Of a DNA stretch of 64,000 nucleotides, positions 42,126-52,121 are shown one piece after another (within the stretch, counting starts at the first letter, position 1; each line of letters begins with the position of its first letter). The notes under the pieces were generated by a model. That model did not search any database and had not been told where the DNA came from. It was given only the letters and a program-made list of their open reading frames with translations. The translations under genes and the position numbers were made by a program. This DNA comes from Mollicutes bacterium (lineage in GTDB: Bacteria; Bacillota_I; Bacilli_A; Izemoplasmatales; Izemoplasmataceae): contig PUOX01000030.1 of assembly GCA_003552925.1 (NCBI GenBank), forward strand, positions 1 to 64,000, written 5' to 3'.

Positions 42126-43109
42126 TTACTTGTCGCCCATTGTCATCGCCATGACCGCTTTGGCGGTATGGAGACGGTTTTCGGCTTCTTGATAGACGAT
42201 GGACTGCTTGCCGTCGATGACGGAATCTTCGACTTCGTTGCCTCTGTCGGCGGGAAGAGCGTGCATGTAGTTGCAATCGGGCTTGGCCAGCGCCATCATC
42301 TCTTCGGTGCATTTCCAGTGCTTGTTGGCTTCGAGGATGTCGTCGATGACATCGTCGCTTTGGTTGCTCACCCAGCTGCCCCAGTTTTTGGGGATGACGA
42401 TGTCGGCGTCTTTGTAGGCCTCTTCCATGTCGTTGGTGACGCGGAAGGTGCCGCCGTTCGCCTCGGCGTTGTTGCGGGCTTTTTCAAGAACCCAACCGGG
42501 CAGTTCATAGCCTTCAGGGTGGGCGAGGACAACGTCCATGCCGAAGCGCGGAAAAAGGAGCGCTTGGGTGACGGGGACGCTGATGGGCTTTTTGTGGCTC
42601 GTGGCGTAGGCCCAGATGATCGAAACCTTGACGTTTTCGGTCTTCTTTTTAACCTCTTTGATGGTCATCAAATCGGCAAGGCCTTGCATCGGATGGTACA
42701 AGTCGCATTGCAGGTTCATCACGGGGACGGTGGCGTTGTCGGCCATCTCGCGCAGGAACTTGTTGCCTTGCTGCCAAAAGCAGTTGCGGGCGGCGATGCC
42801 GTGTCCGTAACTAGAGAGGATGATGGCGGTGTCCTTGCCGGTTTCTCCGTGCGAAATTTGCATGGTCGAGGTGTCCAGGAAGTTGGCGTGTCCGCCCAGT
42901 TGGGCGATGCCGGCTTCCATGGAATTGCGCGTGCGGGTGGATTGTTCAAAGAACATCAAAAATGACGTCTTGTTTTTCAAGTAGTCGGTGATTTCGTTGT
43001 TTTTGAATTTCTCCTTGAGTTCGCTTGAGACTTCTAACAGTTTTTCGATTTCTTCGGTTTTCCATTCTTCGAGCGTGATGAAGTGTTTTCCTTTGAAAAG
43101 TGGTTTCAT
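42126..43109 (-). CDS. ygeW: YgeW-like knotted carbamoyltransferase
   Basis: A 327-residue member of the aspartate/ornithine carbamoyltransferase family. It has carbamoyl-phosphate motif STRTR (57-61), HGET, NLQCDLYHPMQGLADL and MHALPADRG. Similarity to E. coli YgeW is clear in RFGMDVVLAHPEGYEL and in the WKCTEEMM segment, but this form is about 70 residues shorter. In the purine/urate pathway such an enzyme is thought to act in the degradative direction, moving a carbamoyl group from a ureido compound to phosphate for ATP production by carbamate kinase. ATG 43109 follows AAAGGAG. Last gene of the operon. Confidence 0.88.
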   Translation of the reverse strand: MKPLFKGKHFITLEEWKTEEIEKLLEVSSELKEKFKNNEITDYLKNKTSFLMFFEQSTRTRNSMEAGIAQLGGHANFLDTSTMQISHGETGKDTAIILSSYGHGIAARNCFWQQGNKFLREMADNATVPVMNLQCDLYHPMQGLADLMTIKEVKKKTENVKVSIIWAYATSHKKPISVPVTQALLFPRFGMDVVLAHPEGYELPGWVLEKARNNAEANGGTFRVTNDMEEAYKDADIVIPKNWGSWVSNQSDDVIDDILEANKHWKCTEEMMALAKPDCNYMHALPADRGNEVEDSVIDGKQSIVYQEAENRLHTAKAVMAMTMGDK

Positions 43110-43126
43110 GGGCAATCTCCTTTATA

Positions 43127-44347
43127 TTATTGGTTTTGGTTTTCTATGCGTTTCAGGTACAGATTCGGGATGACGGCGTACATGGCCGCCGCTTTGACGA
43201 GGTGCTCTTTTTCCGTTTTTTCGTTGGGGGCGTGGGCTTCTTGTTCGTGCCCGGGGCCGAAGCCTACGCAGGGGATGCCGTAGCGGCCCATGATGGAGAC
43301 GCCGTTGGTGGAAAAGGTCCATTTGTCGACGAGCGGATTGTCGTCAAAGAGTTCCTGATAGGCGTCCACGACCGTTTGCGTGGCGATGTGCTCCTCTTTT
43401 TGGACCCAGCTTGGGAAGTAGGTTTTCGTCGGATAGACCAAGCCGGTGTAGGATGGTTTTTGATAGTCGTACATCTCGACTTCCGCGCCCGCTTTTTTGA
43501 CCGAAGGCAAGTTGCGGATTTCATCCATGGCGCCTTCGGGCGTTTCTCCGTGGGTCAAGCGGCGGTCGATGGAAATGCTGCAACCGTCGGCGACCGCGCA
43601 GCGGGAAGGAGAACTGTAAAAAATCTCGCTTACGGTCAAGGTGCCTTTGCCAAGGAAGGGGTCGTCGTGCAAGTTTTCATGCAATTCTTCAAGTTCCTGA
43701 AGAATCGGCGCCATTTTGAAAATGGCGTTGTCGCCGCGTTCGGGCGCGCTGCCGTGGCAGGACACGCCGTGCGTGGACACCTTGATTTCCATGCGTCCGC
43801 GTTGTCCGCGGTAGATGTTGCAAGATGTCGGTTCCGTGATGACGACGAACTCGGGCTTGATGTCCATCTCTTCAATGAGATACTGCCAGCACAATCCGTC
43901 GCAGTCTTCTTCTTGCACCGTGCCGGTCACGAGAAGGGTATAGTCATCTTCAAGGTTGAAGTCCTTGATGATTTTTCCGGCGTACACCATGGAGGCCATG
44001 CCGCCTTCTTGGTCGCTCGTGCCGCGTCCGCCGATGTACTTCTCGTCTTCGAAGCCTTCATAAGGGTCGAAGTCCCAGTTTTTGAGCTCGCCGACGCCGA
44101 CGGTGTCGATGTGGGCGTCCATGGCGATTAGATGCTTGCCGCTGCCGATGGTGCCGATGATGTTGCCCATCGGGTCGATTTCGACCTTGTCGAAGCCGAC
44201 TTTTTCCATCTCCTCTTTGATGCGCAAGATCACTTCTTTTTCCTGTTGGCTTTCGCTGGGGATGCGCACCATGTCCCGAAGGAATTTCGTCATTTCGGGT
44301 TGGTAACTTTTCGCTTTTTTCAGTATTTCGTCAAATTCTATCTTCAC
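43127..44347 (-). CDS. ygeY: YgeY-like M20-family metallohydrolase
   Basis: A 406-residue M20 family amidohydrolase/peptidase with di-metal motifs [28 protein letters not shown] (catalytic Glu) and a final HAPNE. YgeY orthologs lie beside ygeW in anaerobic purine/urate clusters and are thought to cleave a ureido/amide intermediate. The start is GTG 44347 with AGGAGG at 6 nt. It lies 10 nt behind the PLP enzyme and 17 nt before ygeW. Confidence 0.9.
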   Translation of the reverse strand: MKIEFDEILKKAKSYQPEMTKFLRDMVRIPSESQQEKEVILRIKEEMEKVGFDKVEIDPMGNIIGTIGSGKHLIAMDAHIDTVGVGELKNWDFDPYEGFEDEKYIGGRGTSDQEGGMASMVYAGKIIKDFNLEDDYTLLVTGTVQEEDCDGLCWQYLIEEMDIKPEFVVITEPTSCNIYRGQRGRMEIKVSTHGVSCHGSAPERGDNAIFKMAPILQELEELHENLHDDPFLGKGTLTVSEIFYSSPSRCAVADGCSISIDRRLTHGETPEGAMDEIRNLPSVKKAGAEVEMYDYQKPSYTGLVYPTKTYFPSWVQKEEHIATQTVVDAYQELFDDNPLVDKWTFSTNGVSIMGRYGIPCVGFGPGHEQEAHAPNEKTEKEHLVKAAAMYAVIPNLYLKRIENQNQ

Positions 44348-44357
44348 TGTATACCTC

Positions 44358-45716
44358 CTAATGGTTTCGCAAAGCTTTGATTTTGTCGTTGTAGTCGTAC
44401 ACTTTTTCGTATTCTTCGTCCCAGAAGTCCATCGACTTCATTTTGTCCAGATAGGCTTGTTCGTAGCCGAATTTCAGCCAGTCGTCCTCTTTTTGTTTGA
44501 AGAGTTTTTCTTTTTGCGCCTTTCCGCGGGTGTCGGCGATATGCTCGGTGTCGGCTTTTAAGAAGATGTCGCGGAACCAGCGGCGCATGACAAAGTCTTC
44601 GGTCTCAAGATAGCGGTTTTCCAAATCTTCCATGACGCTGTCGTAGCGGTCGAAGCCGTCGGTGGCGACGGTGACGACGTTGTCTTCGGGTCCGAGCTTC
44701 AGATGTTTCGCCATTTTGATCGCGCCCAGGATGTTGCAGACGCCGCTGACGCCGAAGAAATCGCGCATGGCTTGCAGCTGTTTTTTGTCCACGCCGTATT
44801 CGGCCAAAACATCGGCGCCATCGCGCAGGATTTTCAAGCCTCTCACCGCGTCTTCGTCGCTGATCAAGGCGATGAAGTCGGTGCTTAAGACATTGTGGAT
44901 CAGCGTGCACATCTTGTCGCCGATGCCTTCGATGCGATGCTGCCCGCGTCCGCCGTCCATCAGCGTCGAGCACTCGTAGGGCTCAAGCGCGACGACTTTC
45001 GCTTCAGGGTATTCCTTTTTGATTTGGTCGCCCGCGGCCAAGGTGCCGGCGCTTCCCGGCGCCGAGGCAAAACAGGCGATGCGGCCGTTGCCGATGCCTT
45101 TGACCGCTTCGATGGCGCTATGGCCGGTGACGTGGCGGTGGAAACGATAATTCGGCATCAACTCGAATTGCGCCAAGGCGACGTTTTTAGGGTCTTTGGA
45201 AAGCTCGTGCGTCTTTTCTAACGTCAAGATGACGTCGGATTCCGTTCCGGGGGTCAAATCGAGTTTGGCTCCGTAGCCTTTGATGCGGTCGTAGCGTTCT
45301 TTGCTCATGTTGTCGGGCATGATGACGACGGCCTCATAATCCATGAGGTTGCAGATGTAGGAAACGCCGATGCCGAAATTGCCGGTCGAGGGACCGAGAA
45401 TTGTGTGTTTGCCGGGTACGATGTCGCCATCGACATACCCTTCGATCAAGGTCGAATACGCCGGCCCGACTTTGTGCGAGCCGCTTGGGAAATCCTTGCC
45501 GAGCATCACGACGATGTTCGCGTCGACGCCGGTCAGGGCTTTGGGCAAGACGACCTTGTTGACCTCGTTGTTTTCTTTCTTCCAGGTGATGTTGAACAGG
45601 TTCATCGGGTCCAGTTCGTCTTTTTTCGCTTCAAGCGCTTTTTTGCGCAAATCGGCGTCCAGTTTGCTGGGGTAAAGCATTTCATCGTACGTCGGACCCA
45701 GGGTGCTTTTTTTCAT
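44358..45716 (-). CDS. fold-type II PLP enzyme (cysteine-synthase-like), purine-cluster associated
   Basis: A 452-residue PLP enzyme of the tryptophan synthase beta superfamily. The Schiff-base lysine is K82 in [11 protein letters not shown], the Asn loop is [10 protein letters not shown] and the phosphate loop APGSAGT. It carries a long C-terminal extension (from about 370) rich in charged and aromatic residues. It is not YgeX (diaminopropionate ammonia-lyase), whose motifs differ, but it occupies that slot between ygeY and the other amino-acid enzyme. A role in eliminating ammonia from a 2,3-diamino acid or serine-like product is inference. AAGGAGG precedes ATG 45716, which overlaps the upstream stop as ATGA. 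Confidence 0.82.
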   Translation of the reverse strand: MKKSTLGPTYDEMLYPSKLDADLRKKALEAKKDELDPMNLFNITWKKENNEVNKVVLPKALTGVDANIVVMLGKDFPSGSHKVGPAYSTLIEGYVDGDIVPGKHTILGPSTGNFGIGVSYICNLMDYEAVVIMPDNMSKERYDRIKGYGAKLDLTPGTESDVILTLEKTHELSKDPKNVALAQFELMPNYRFHRHVTGHSAIEAVKGIGNGRIACFASAPGSAGTLAAGDQIKKEYPEAKVVALEPYECSTLMDGGRGQHRIEGIGDKMCTLIHNVLSTDFIALISDEDAVRGLKILRDGADVLAEYGVDKKQLQAMRDFFGVSGVCNILGAIKMAKHLKLGPEDNVVTVATDGFDRYDSVMEDLENRYLETEDFVMRRWFRDIFLKADTEHIADTRGKAQKEKLFKQKEDDWLKFGYEQAYLDKMKSMDFWDEEYEKVYDYNDKIKALRNH

Positions 45717-46963
45717 GTTCGTCCTCCTTCGTTGTTCTCAATATAGTCTATCAACAGATCCAAATCGGGTTTGAGCCGTTTGGGTTTGATTCCGCATTTG
45801 TCCATGGCTTTTGTGTCTTTGAGGCCGTTGCCGGTGACGATCACCGACACGGTTTGCGCAGGCGATATGAGATTTTGTTCGAGGGCTTCTAGTAGCCCCG
45901 CCACACTCGCGGCGGCGGCCGGTTCGGCAAAAATGCCCTCATCTTTGCCCAAGAGCGCGATCGCATCGAGAATCTGCTCGTCGCGGACGGTGATCCAGGC
46001 GCCGCCGGAAGCTTTGACCGCGTTCAGCCCTTTCACGGGGTTTCGCGGTATGCCGACCGCGATGCTGTCGGCGAGCGTGTCTTCCGCGGTCTCTTGTAGA
46101 TCGCGGTTTTCCTTTGCGGCTTCGTAAAACGGGGCGCAGCCCTCGCTTTGCACGCCGAGGATTTTCGGGATTTTTGATGTGAGACCGATTTGATGCAAAT
46201 CGTAAAAGCCCTTGTACACGCCGGCGATGGTGCAGCCGTCTCCGACGCTCACAACCACCCAGTCGGGAACGTTGAAATCCATCTGTTCGGCGATTTCATA
46301 CGCCACGGTCTTTTTGCCTTCGACCATGTGGGGGTTGATGGCGGCGTTGCGGTTGTACCAGCCGAAATGATTGATTGCCGCCTTGGAAAGCTGGAAGGCA
46401 GCCTTGTAGTCGCCCTCGACGCTGATGACGTCGGCGCCATAGGCGAGGAGTTGCGAAAGTTTGCCCAAAGGCGCGCGTTTGGGCACGAATATGACGCTTT
46501 TAAGCCCCATGTGCGCGGCGTTGCCCGCAAGGCTCGAGGCCGCGTTTCCGGTGGAAGAACAAGCGATGGTGCGGTTGTCGTTTTCGATCGCTTTCAAAAC
46601 CGCCACGGCCGAAGCCCGATCTTTGAGAGAGCCGGTCGGGTTGAGCCCTTCGTCTTTGATATAGAGGGCCTCCATGTTCAATCTATTCGCCAGTTGGCGG
46701 CTTTTGTAATGCGGCGTCCAACCGACTGAAAGCGTCTTGTCGATATGGTTCTTGGATACGCTCATGAGCGGCTCATAACGCCACATGCTGTAGTTTTTGT
46801 TGTTTTCGAAATACGCTTTGGAAAGCTTCTCTTTCAAGCGTTCGTAATCGTAGTGGATGTCCAAAATGCCCTTTTCGCCGCACTTCGGGCATGTGTAAAA
46901 CTCTACGGGCGGACGGTAAGTCTCCCCGCAAAGTGTGCAGGAGTAATGGGTGAGAAATTCCAT
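45713..46963 (-). CDS. threonine-synthase-like PLP enzyme with zinc ribbon
   Basis: A 416-residue ThrC-like protein. An N-terminal four-Cys zinc ribbon (C9, C12, C25, C28) is followed by a fold-type II PLP domain with K114 in PTGSLKDRAS, SSTGNAASSLAG and the phosphate loop VSVGDGCT. No homoserine kinase or homoserine dehydrogenase is nearby. Its place inside the purine operon, overlapping the next PLP enzyme by 4 nt, argues for a catabolic role in amino-acid elimination over threonine synthesis, though synthesis cannot be excluded. The ribosome site before ATG 46963 is weak, so translation may depend on coupling to ade 15 nt upstream. Confidence 0.82.
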   Translation of the reverse strand: MEFLTHYSCTLCGETYRPPVEFYTCPKCGEKGILDIHYDYERLKEKLSKAYFENNKNYSMWRYEPLMSVSKNHIDKTLSVGWTPHYKSRQLANRLNMEALYIKDEGLNPTGSLKDRASAVAVLKAIENDNRTIACSSTGNAASSLAGNAAHMGLKSVIFVPKRAPLGKLSQLLAYGADVISVEGDYKAAFQLSKAAINHFGWYNRNAAINPHMVEGKKTVAYEIAEQMDFNVPDWVVVSVGDGCTIAGVYKGFYDLHQIGLTSKIPKILGVQSEGCAPFYEAAKENRDLQETAEDTLADSIAVGIPRNPVKGLNAVKASGGAWITVRDEQILDAIALLGKDEGIFAEPAAAASVAGLLEALEQNLISPAQTVSVIVTGNGLKDTKAMDKCGIKPKRLKPDLDLLIDYIENNEGGRT

Positions 46964-46978
46964 GCTATCACGCTTTCT

Positions 46979-48688
46979 TTAGTCTTCTATGGGTACGATG
47001 CGAAAGGCGTTGACGTCAAAGAGGCCTTGGTCGGTCAACTTCAAATCGGGAATGACCGGAAGAGAAAGGAACGCCAACTGGATGAAAGGGTCGTCGATGG
47101 AGTCGCTAAGCCCCATGGAACGAACTTTTTCTTTCATACGGTCAAGCGTCTTTGCGACATTCGGCGCGGGTTGCGTCGTCATTATGCCTCCGATTTCAAG
47201 CTGCAAGAAGTCTTCGACTTTTCCGTCTTTGACGAGCACGATGCCGCCAGAAATCTCGACAATTTTCTCGGTCGCCAAACGCATCGCTTCGTCGGTGTCG
47301 CCTAGGACGACGAGGTTGTGGGAATCGTGGGCGATGGTCATGGCAAGCGCGCCGTTTTTGATGCCGAAGCCTTTGACAAGACCAAGGCCGAAAGCGCCGC
47401 TTGATTTGTGGCGTTCGACGACGGCGAGTTTCAAAATGTCTTGGTCCGGATCGTTGCGGTATACGCCGTCTTCGACACGGACGGTTTCACGAAGGCTTTT
47501 GGTGGTGATGTTGTTTTCGACGAGGCCGATGACTTTCACGCTTTCTTTTTTGAGTTTCAAGGTGAAATCCAACTTGTCAAGGTCGATGTTGACGGTGTCG
47601 CTCACGGCTTTTCCTTTGACAATCGGCGCGTCGATCAAAGGTTTGCCGTCTTTTGCCACCAACGCGCCCCGTTTGTAGACAGCCTTTGGTTCGATGTTCT
47701 CAAGGTCGTCGAAAACCACAAGGTCGGCGTAATACGAAGGCGCAATGGCGCCATGTCGGGATAAACCGTAACAATTCGCGGCGTTCAACGTCGCCATGCT
47801 TATGGCGGTTATAGGATCGATGCCGTGTTGGACGGCCAAATTGATGTTGAAGTTGATGTGGCCTTCGGCCTTGATGTCTTCGGGATGCTTGTCGTCGGTA
47901 CAAAAAAGCAAGCGTTCGACGTTCTTCTCGGTGACACCCTTTAAGAGGGTGCCGACGTTGCGGGTGACCGAGCCTTCACGCAAGTGCACATACATTCCGC
48001 GTTTGACGCGGTCGAGCATTTCTTCGACGGTCGAGCACTCATGGTCGGTTTGCACTCCGGCAGTCCTGTAGGCGTTCAAGTCGTTGCCTTTGAGAGACGG
48101 GGCGTGCCCGTCGATCGGGCGAGGTTGCATCAACCGTATTTTTTTGTGGATGTTTGCCTCGCCGTTTAAGACATCGGGAAAGTTCATCACTTCGCCAAGG
48201 CCCAAGACGCCCTCTTCGCCGGAAAGTTCGGCGATGTCGTCGGCGGTAATGGTTGCGCCTGCCGTCTCATAAGTCGTCGCGGGGACGCTTGAGGGAATCA
48301 TCATGTACACATCAAGCAAAGAGGCCTTGGAGCTTTCAAGCATGTAGCGGATGCCTTCTTTGCCGCTTACGTTGGCGATTTCATGCGGATCGGCGATGAT
48401 GGTTGTCGTACCTTTGGGCAGGACAATGTTCGCAAAATGGGGCGGGGTGACCATCGATGATTCGATGTGAACGTGCCCGTCGATGAAACCGGGCGCGACA
48501 TAGCTGCCTTGTACGTCGACTTCTTCTTTGCCATGGTATTCACCGACGCCGACGATGACGCCGTTTTGAATGGCGATGTCGCCGTCTTCAATTGCTTTGG
48601 TGAACACGTTGACAATGCGGGCGTTTTTCAGAACAAGCGCCGCTTTTTCTTGACCCCTTGCGATTTTCATGAGTTCTTTGTCGTTCAT
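46979..48688 (-). CDS. ade: adenine deaminase
   Basis: A 569-residue amidohydrolase of the AdeC family, converting adenine to hypoxanthine and ammonia. Metal ligands are in DGHVHIESSM; further family blocks are PKGTTTIIADPHEIANVSG, FCTDDKHPEDI and the C-terminal MTIAHDSHNLVVLG. Length matches bacterial AdeC. ATG 48688 has AGGTG at 6 nt; an upstream GTG is discarded. It supplies hypoxanthine for the molybdenum hydroxylases in the same operon. Confidence 0.95.
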   Translation of the reverse strand: MNDKELMKIARGQEKAALVLKNARIVNVFTKAIEDGDIAIQNGVIVGVGEYHGKEEVDVQGSYVAPGFIDGHVHIESSMVTPPHFANIVLPKGTTTIIADPHEIANVSGKEGIRYMLESSKASLLDVYMMIPSSVPATTYETAGATITADDIAELSGEEGVLGLGEVMNFPDVLNGEANIHKKIRLMQPRPIDGHAPSLKGNDLNAYRTAGVQTDHECSTVEEMLDRVKRGMYVHLREGSVTRNVGTLLKGVTEKNVERLLFCTDDKHPEDIKAEGHINFNINLAVQHGIDPITAISMATLNAANCYGLSRHGAIAPSYYADLVVFDDLENIEPKAVYKRGALVAKDGKPLIDAPIVKGKAVSDTVNIDLDKLDFTLKLKKESVKVIGLVENNITTKSLRETVRVEDGVYRNDPDQDILKLAVVERHKSSGAFGLGLVKGFGIKNGALAMTIAHDSHNLVVLGDTDEAMRLATEKIVEISGGIVLVKDGKVEDFLQLEIGGIMTTQPAPNVAKTLDRMKEKVRSMGLSDSIDDPFIQLAFLSLPVIPDLKLTDQGLFDVNAFRIVPIED

Positions 48689-48705
48689 GGGTTTCACCTA
48701 CTTTG

Positions 48706-49557
48706 TCAGTCTTGAGTGTGCATGGTGGTGATGAAATCTTCAATCATGTTAAAGGCCACGCGCTTGCGGTAGACACGGTTGGAACGCTGGTCGTCGATAG
48801 GCTTGATATGGGGCACGTAGGCGTTTTTGATGCTGACGATGTTGTCTTGTACCGCGCTGATGGTTTCGCCGATGTGCCGTTTTTCGACGTCGCGCAGGCG
48901 CACTACGGTCACGTTGATGGCGCCTAGGGCCATGCGGAGATCCTTGACGACGCCGTCTTCAATGGTCACAGCGCCGGCGAAGGCGACTTTGGAGATGGCG
49001 TCGGCTTTGCGTCCGCCGACTTTCAAAAAGCGCGTCTTTGTGAAACGGGTTTTGGGAAGCCTGATTTCTTTGATGATTTCTTCGTTGGATAGGGTGGTTT
49101 TGCCGGGGCCGACAATGACGTCGTCGATCAACGCTTCGCGCGCGGAGCCCTTTTGCTCGATTACTAGTTTCGCGTCCAAAAGATACAGCGTCAACACTCC
49201 GTCGGCCGCCGGTGAGGCGTTGCCGATGTTTCCGGCCAAGGTCCCGACTTTGCGGATGCCGGGGCCGGCGATTTCAAGCATGCAGTCCTTAAGGACTTGC
49301 GGAACCGCCTCGTGGCGCAAAAGCGTTTCATAATCCGTGAGCGCGCCGATGGCGAGATAGTCGCCTCGGTCTTCGATATAGCGGAGTTCCTCAAGATTGT
49401 GGATGTAGAGGATGTCTTGTTTGAAGCGGGCGGGCGTTTCGCTCCAAGAACGGTTCTTGACCATGAGGTCGGTACCTCCGGCCAACACTTTGAACGTGCC
49501 TTCACTCAAATGGTCCAACGCTTCTTCGTAGGTTTTGGGGATGACATGTTTTACCAT
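48706..49557 (-). CDS. molybdenum hydroxylase FAD-binding subunit, second set
   Basis: A 283-residue CO-dehydrogenase/xanthine-dehydrogenase medium subunit with FAD motifs KVLAGGTDLMV and GTLAGNIGNASPAADG and a C-terminal CutM/CoxM domain. It passes electrons from the 2Fe-2S subunit to NAD(P) or another acceptor. It overlaps the Fe-S subunit gene by 7 nt and completes a Mo / Fe-S / FAD set in the order 50017-52116, 49551-50024, 48706-49557. Xanthine dehydrogenase (XdhB-like) is the most likely identity given adjoining adenine deaminase. Confidence 0.92.
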   Translation of the reverse strand: MVKHVIPKTYEEALDHLSEGTFKVLAGGTDLMVKNRSWSETPARFKQDILYIHNLEELRYIEDRGDYLAIGALTDYETLLRHEAVPQVLKDCMLEIAGPGIRKVGTLAGNIGNASPAADGVLTLYLLDAKLVIEQKGSAREALIDDVIVGPGKTTLSNEEIIKEIRLPKTRFTKTRFLKVGGRKADAISKVAFAGAVTIEDGVVKDLRMALGAINVTVVRLRDVEKRHIGETISAVQDNIVSIKNAYVPHIKPIDDQRSNRVYRKRVAFNMIEDFITTMHTQD

Positions 49558-50024
49558 AGTCCCTCACCTTCTTTCGATGCGCGTTTGACGGCTTTGAAAA
49601 TCATTTCGTATCCGGTGCAGCGGCACAAGTTGCCGGCTAAAGCGATGCGGATCTCTTCTTCGCTTGGAGACGGGTTTCGGTTCAAGAGGTTTTCCGCCGC
49701 CATGACCATGCCCGGCGTGCAAATGCCGCATTGCACGGCGCCTTCTTCGACAAAGGCGTTTTCGAGGACTTTGTAGCGCTTGGTTTCGCGATAGCCTTCG
49801 ATGGTCATGATGTCCCGGCCTTCAACGCTCGCAAGCGGCAGCAAACAAGAGTTCACCAGCCATCCGTCCATGAAGACCGAACATGCGCCGCATTCTCCTT
49901 CGCCGCAGCCTTCTTTTGAACCGGTGAGGCCGAGTTCCTTGCGCAAAATGTCCAAAAAGCGCATGTTCAAGGGCTCATCAACGGTAACGGTTTCGTCGTT
50001 CAAGGTGAACGTGACTTTAGCCAT
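49551..50024 (-). CDS. molybdenum hydroxylase 2Fe-2S subunit, second set
   Basis: A 157-residue small subunit carrying two [2Fe-2S] clusters. The N-terminal plant-ferredoxin-like cluster has GCGEGECGACSV plus a later Cys; the C-terminal four-helix cluster has QCGICTPG and LCRCTGY. It links the molybdenum site to the FAD subunit. The start ATG 50024 lies within the end of the molybdenum-subunit gene (8-nt overlap), with GGAG upstream. Confidence 0.95.
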   Translation of the reverse strand: MAKVTFTLNDETVTVDEPLNMRFLDILRKELGLTGSKEGCGEGECGACSVFMDGWLVNSCLLPLASVEGRDIMTIEGYRETKRYKVLENAFVEEGAVQCGICTPGMVMAAENLLNRNPSPSEEEIRIALAGNLCRCTGYEMIFKAVKRASKEGEGLW

Positions 50025-52116
50025 TGTCGATCAACTCCATAATGGATTCGGGGGTCGCGGGAATCTTCTTGACTTTGCGGCCGATGGCCTGTTCGATGGC
50101 GAGCGCCACGGCTGGCGCGCCGCCCACGAGCGTCAGCTCGCCGACGCCTTTCGCGCCGTAGGGGCCTAAGGGATAGGGATTGTCCATGATGTGGTTTTCC
50201 ATCTTCGGCACATCGACCGAGGTCGGGATGATATAGTCGGTCATGTTTTTTTGTTTCAGTTTGCCTTGTTCGTGGTTCATCACTTCCAAATACCCATACG
50301 CGATGCCTTGCGCCTGGCCGCCGTCGGCCTGGCCGAGGACGATGCGTTCGTCGATGGCTTTGCCGAGGTCGTAGATGTTCCAGGCGTTTTTGACGGTGAC
50401 TTCATAGGTCACTTTCGAGACTTCGACCTCGACGACGTTGACGCCCCACGAATAGGCGGGGTACGCGTCGCCGCGCATCGTGTCTTGGTCCCATTCGATG
50501 TATTCGGGTTGCTTGTATTGCTTGGTGATGGTTTGTTCTTCGCCGGCAATCCACTCTTCTTTTAAGGATTTCGCCGCACGCGCGAGCAATCCGCCGACGA
50601 CCATCATCGTTCTTGAGGCGACGGTCGGGCCGGAGTCGGGGACGTAACGGGTGTCGGGGTAGTTGAACGTCACCTGCTCGATCGGCACATCCAACAAGTC
50701 GGCGACGAGTTTGCGGAAGGTCGTCTTCGGGCCTTGGCCCATGTCGACGGCCGCCACAAGGATGTGCACGTTGTCTTTGTCGTCTTTTTTGAGCTTCACC
50801 TGGGCTTTGATGATGTCGGATTCGCCGCTGCCGGTGAAGCCGCATCCATGCAAGAACCAGCTCATGCCGATGCCTTTGAAGGTGTCTTTGTCTTCGTAGG
50901 CTTTGGCCTTGTTGTGGTAATCGGAGATTTCCACCGCTTTGTCGACCATGTCGCTTAGAATGATCGGGTCGCGGAAGGTGCCGCTCGTTGAGGTTTTGTC
51001 GCCTTGTTTGACCATGTGGCGTTTGCGGAAAGCAAAGGGGTCTTCGCCAACGTCTTTGGCGATGTGGTGGATGAACATTTCAATCGCGAAGATCATCTGC
51101 GGCGCGCCAAAGCCTCGGAAAGCGCCGTTGGGGACGGTGTTGGTGATGTAGACGTCGCCGCTCACGTCCAAGTTGTCCACGGTATAGGCGTTGGTGACGG
51201 CAAGCATGCCGCGTGAGAGAACAACTCCGGAGAGGCCGATGTAAGCGCCGCCGTCCAAAGCGAGGTTCGAACGGATGCCGATGATGTTGTTGTCTACATC
51301 GAGTGCGGCTTCCATTTTGGTTTTTGAAGGATGGCGCTTAGTAGTCGTTTCCATGTCCTCTTCGCGTTCGTAGATGAACTTGATGGGCTTTTGAATCTTC
51401 TTGAGCGCGACGGCGAGCTGGCAGGCGGTGACGGAAGGAAACTCTTCCTTGCCGCCGAAGGCTCCGCCGACGGGCGCTTGGATGACGCGGACTTTGTCTT
51501 CTTCTTCGCCCATGGTGTCGAGCACGGCGTTTTTGACATAGTACGGGCACTGGATGGAGCCGACCAAGGTGTAGCCGCCGTCTTCGGGGTAGCCCACGAA
51601 TCCTTGCGGTTCGATGTAGGCTTGTTCTTGGTAGCCGGTCTCGTATTCGTATTCGACGGTTTTGGCGGCGCGTTCAAAGGCGGCGTCGACATCACCTTTG
51701 TCAAAGTGCAGCTGCACGCCGCTGTTTTTGAAATCGAAAACGGGGTCTTTTTCCTCAAAATCGATTTCTACCGCATCGGCAAGGTTCATGACGGTTTCCT
51801 TGTCCGGGCCGACTACGAGCATAATCGGTTCGCCGATAAAGTTCACGTCTTTCTCGGCGAAAACCGGCCAATCTTCGTAAATCATTTTTACGACGTTGCG
51901 CTTGGGAATGTCGGAAGCGTCGACGGTATGATAGCCTTCCGGCATCTTTGGCAGTTTGATGTTTTTGATCGTCCCCCGCGCGATGGGCGAACGGACGGTC
52001 TTCGCATAGAGCATCCCGTCGATGCTGATGTCGCTCGTATACGGGGCGCGTCCGGAGATTTTCTCTTCGCTGTCGACTTTGCGGATGGATTCGGAAATGT
52101 CTTTTTTCGTTTTCAT
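50017..52116 (-). CDS. molybdenum hydroxylase large (molybdopterin) subunit, second set; probable xanthine dehydrogenase
   Basis: A 699-residue molybdopterin-binding subunit. Family motifs are GEPIMLVVG, GGAFGGKE, GAFRGFGAPQ, DMGQG and the terminal YGAKGVGELT, whose Glu is the catalytic base. The true start is ATG 52116 (AGGGTG at 7 nt); a long in-frame extension to 52275 crosses the preA-like gene and is rejected. It is smaller than the other large subunit at 57820-60144 and clearly a paralog. Hydroxylation of hypoxanthine/xanthine is expected; substrate preference cannot be read from sequence. Confidence 0.92.
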   Translation of the reverse strand: MKTKKDISESIRKVDSEEKISGRAPYTSDISIDGMLYAKTVRSPIARGTIKNIKLPKMPEGYHTVDASDIPKRNVVKMIYEDWPVFAEKDVNFIGEPIMLVVGPDKETVMNLADAVEIDFEEKDPVFDFKNSGVQLHFDKGDVDAAFERAAKTVEYEYETGYQEQAYIEPQGFVGYPEDGGYTLVGSIQCPYYVKNAVLDTMGEEEDKVRVIQAPVGGAFGGKEEFPSVTACQLAVALKKIQKPIKFIYEREEDMETTTKRHPSKTKMEAALDVDNNIIGIRSNLALDGGAYIGLSGVVLSRGMLAVTNAYTVDNLDVSGDVYITNTVPNGAFRGFGAPQMIFAIEMFIHHIAKDVGEDPFAFRKRHMVKQGDKTSTSGTFRDPIILSDMVDKAVEISDYHNKAKAYEDKDTFKGIGMSWFLHGCGFTGSGESDIIKAQVKLKKDDKDNVHILVAAVDMGQGPKTTFRKLVADLLDVPIEQVTFNYPDTRYVPDSGPTVASRTMMVVGGLLARAAKSLKEEWIAGEEQTITKQYKQPEYIEWDQDTMRGDAYPAYSWGVNVVEVEVSKVTYEVTVKNAWNIYDLGKAIDERIVLGQADGGQAQGIAYGYLEVMNHEQGKLKQKNMTDYIIPTSVDVPKMENHIMDNPYPLGPYGAKGVGELTLVGGAPAVALAIEQAIGRKVKKIPATPESIMELIDNG

Positions 52117-52121
52117 CGCTA

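Noticed and set aside
44358-45716. Assignment as ygeX (2,3-diaminopropionate ammonia-lyase)
   Set aside because: Length, N-terminus and motifs around the PLP lysine differ from YgeX; only the position in the cluster agrees.
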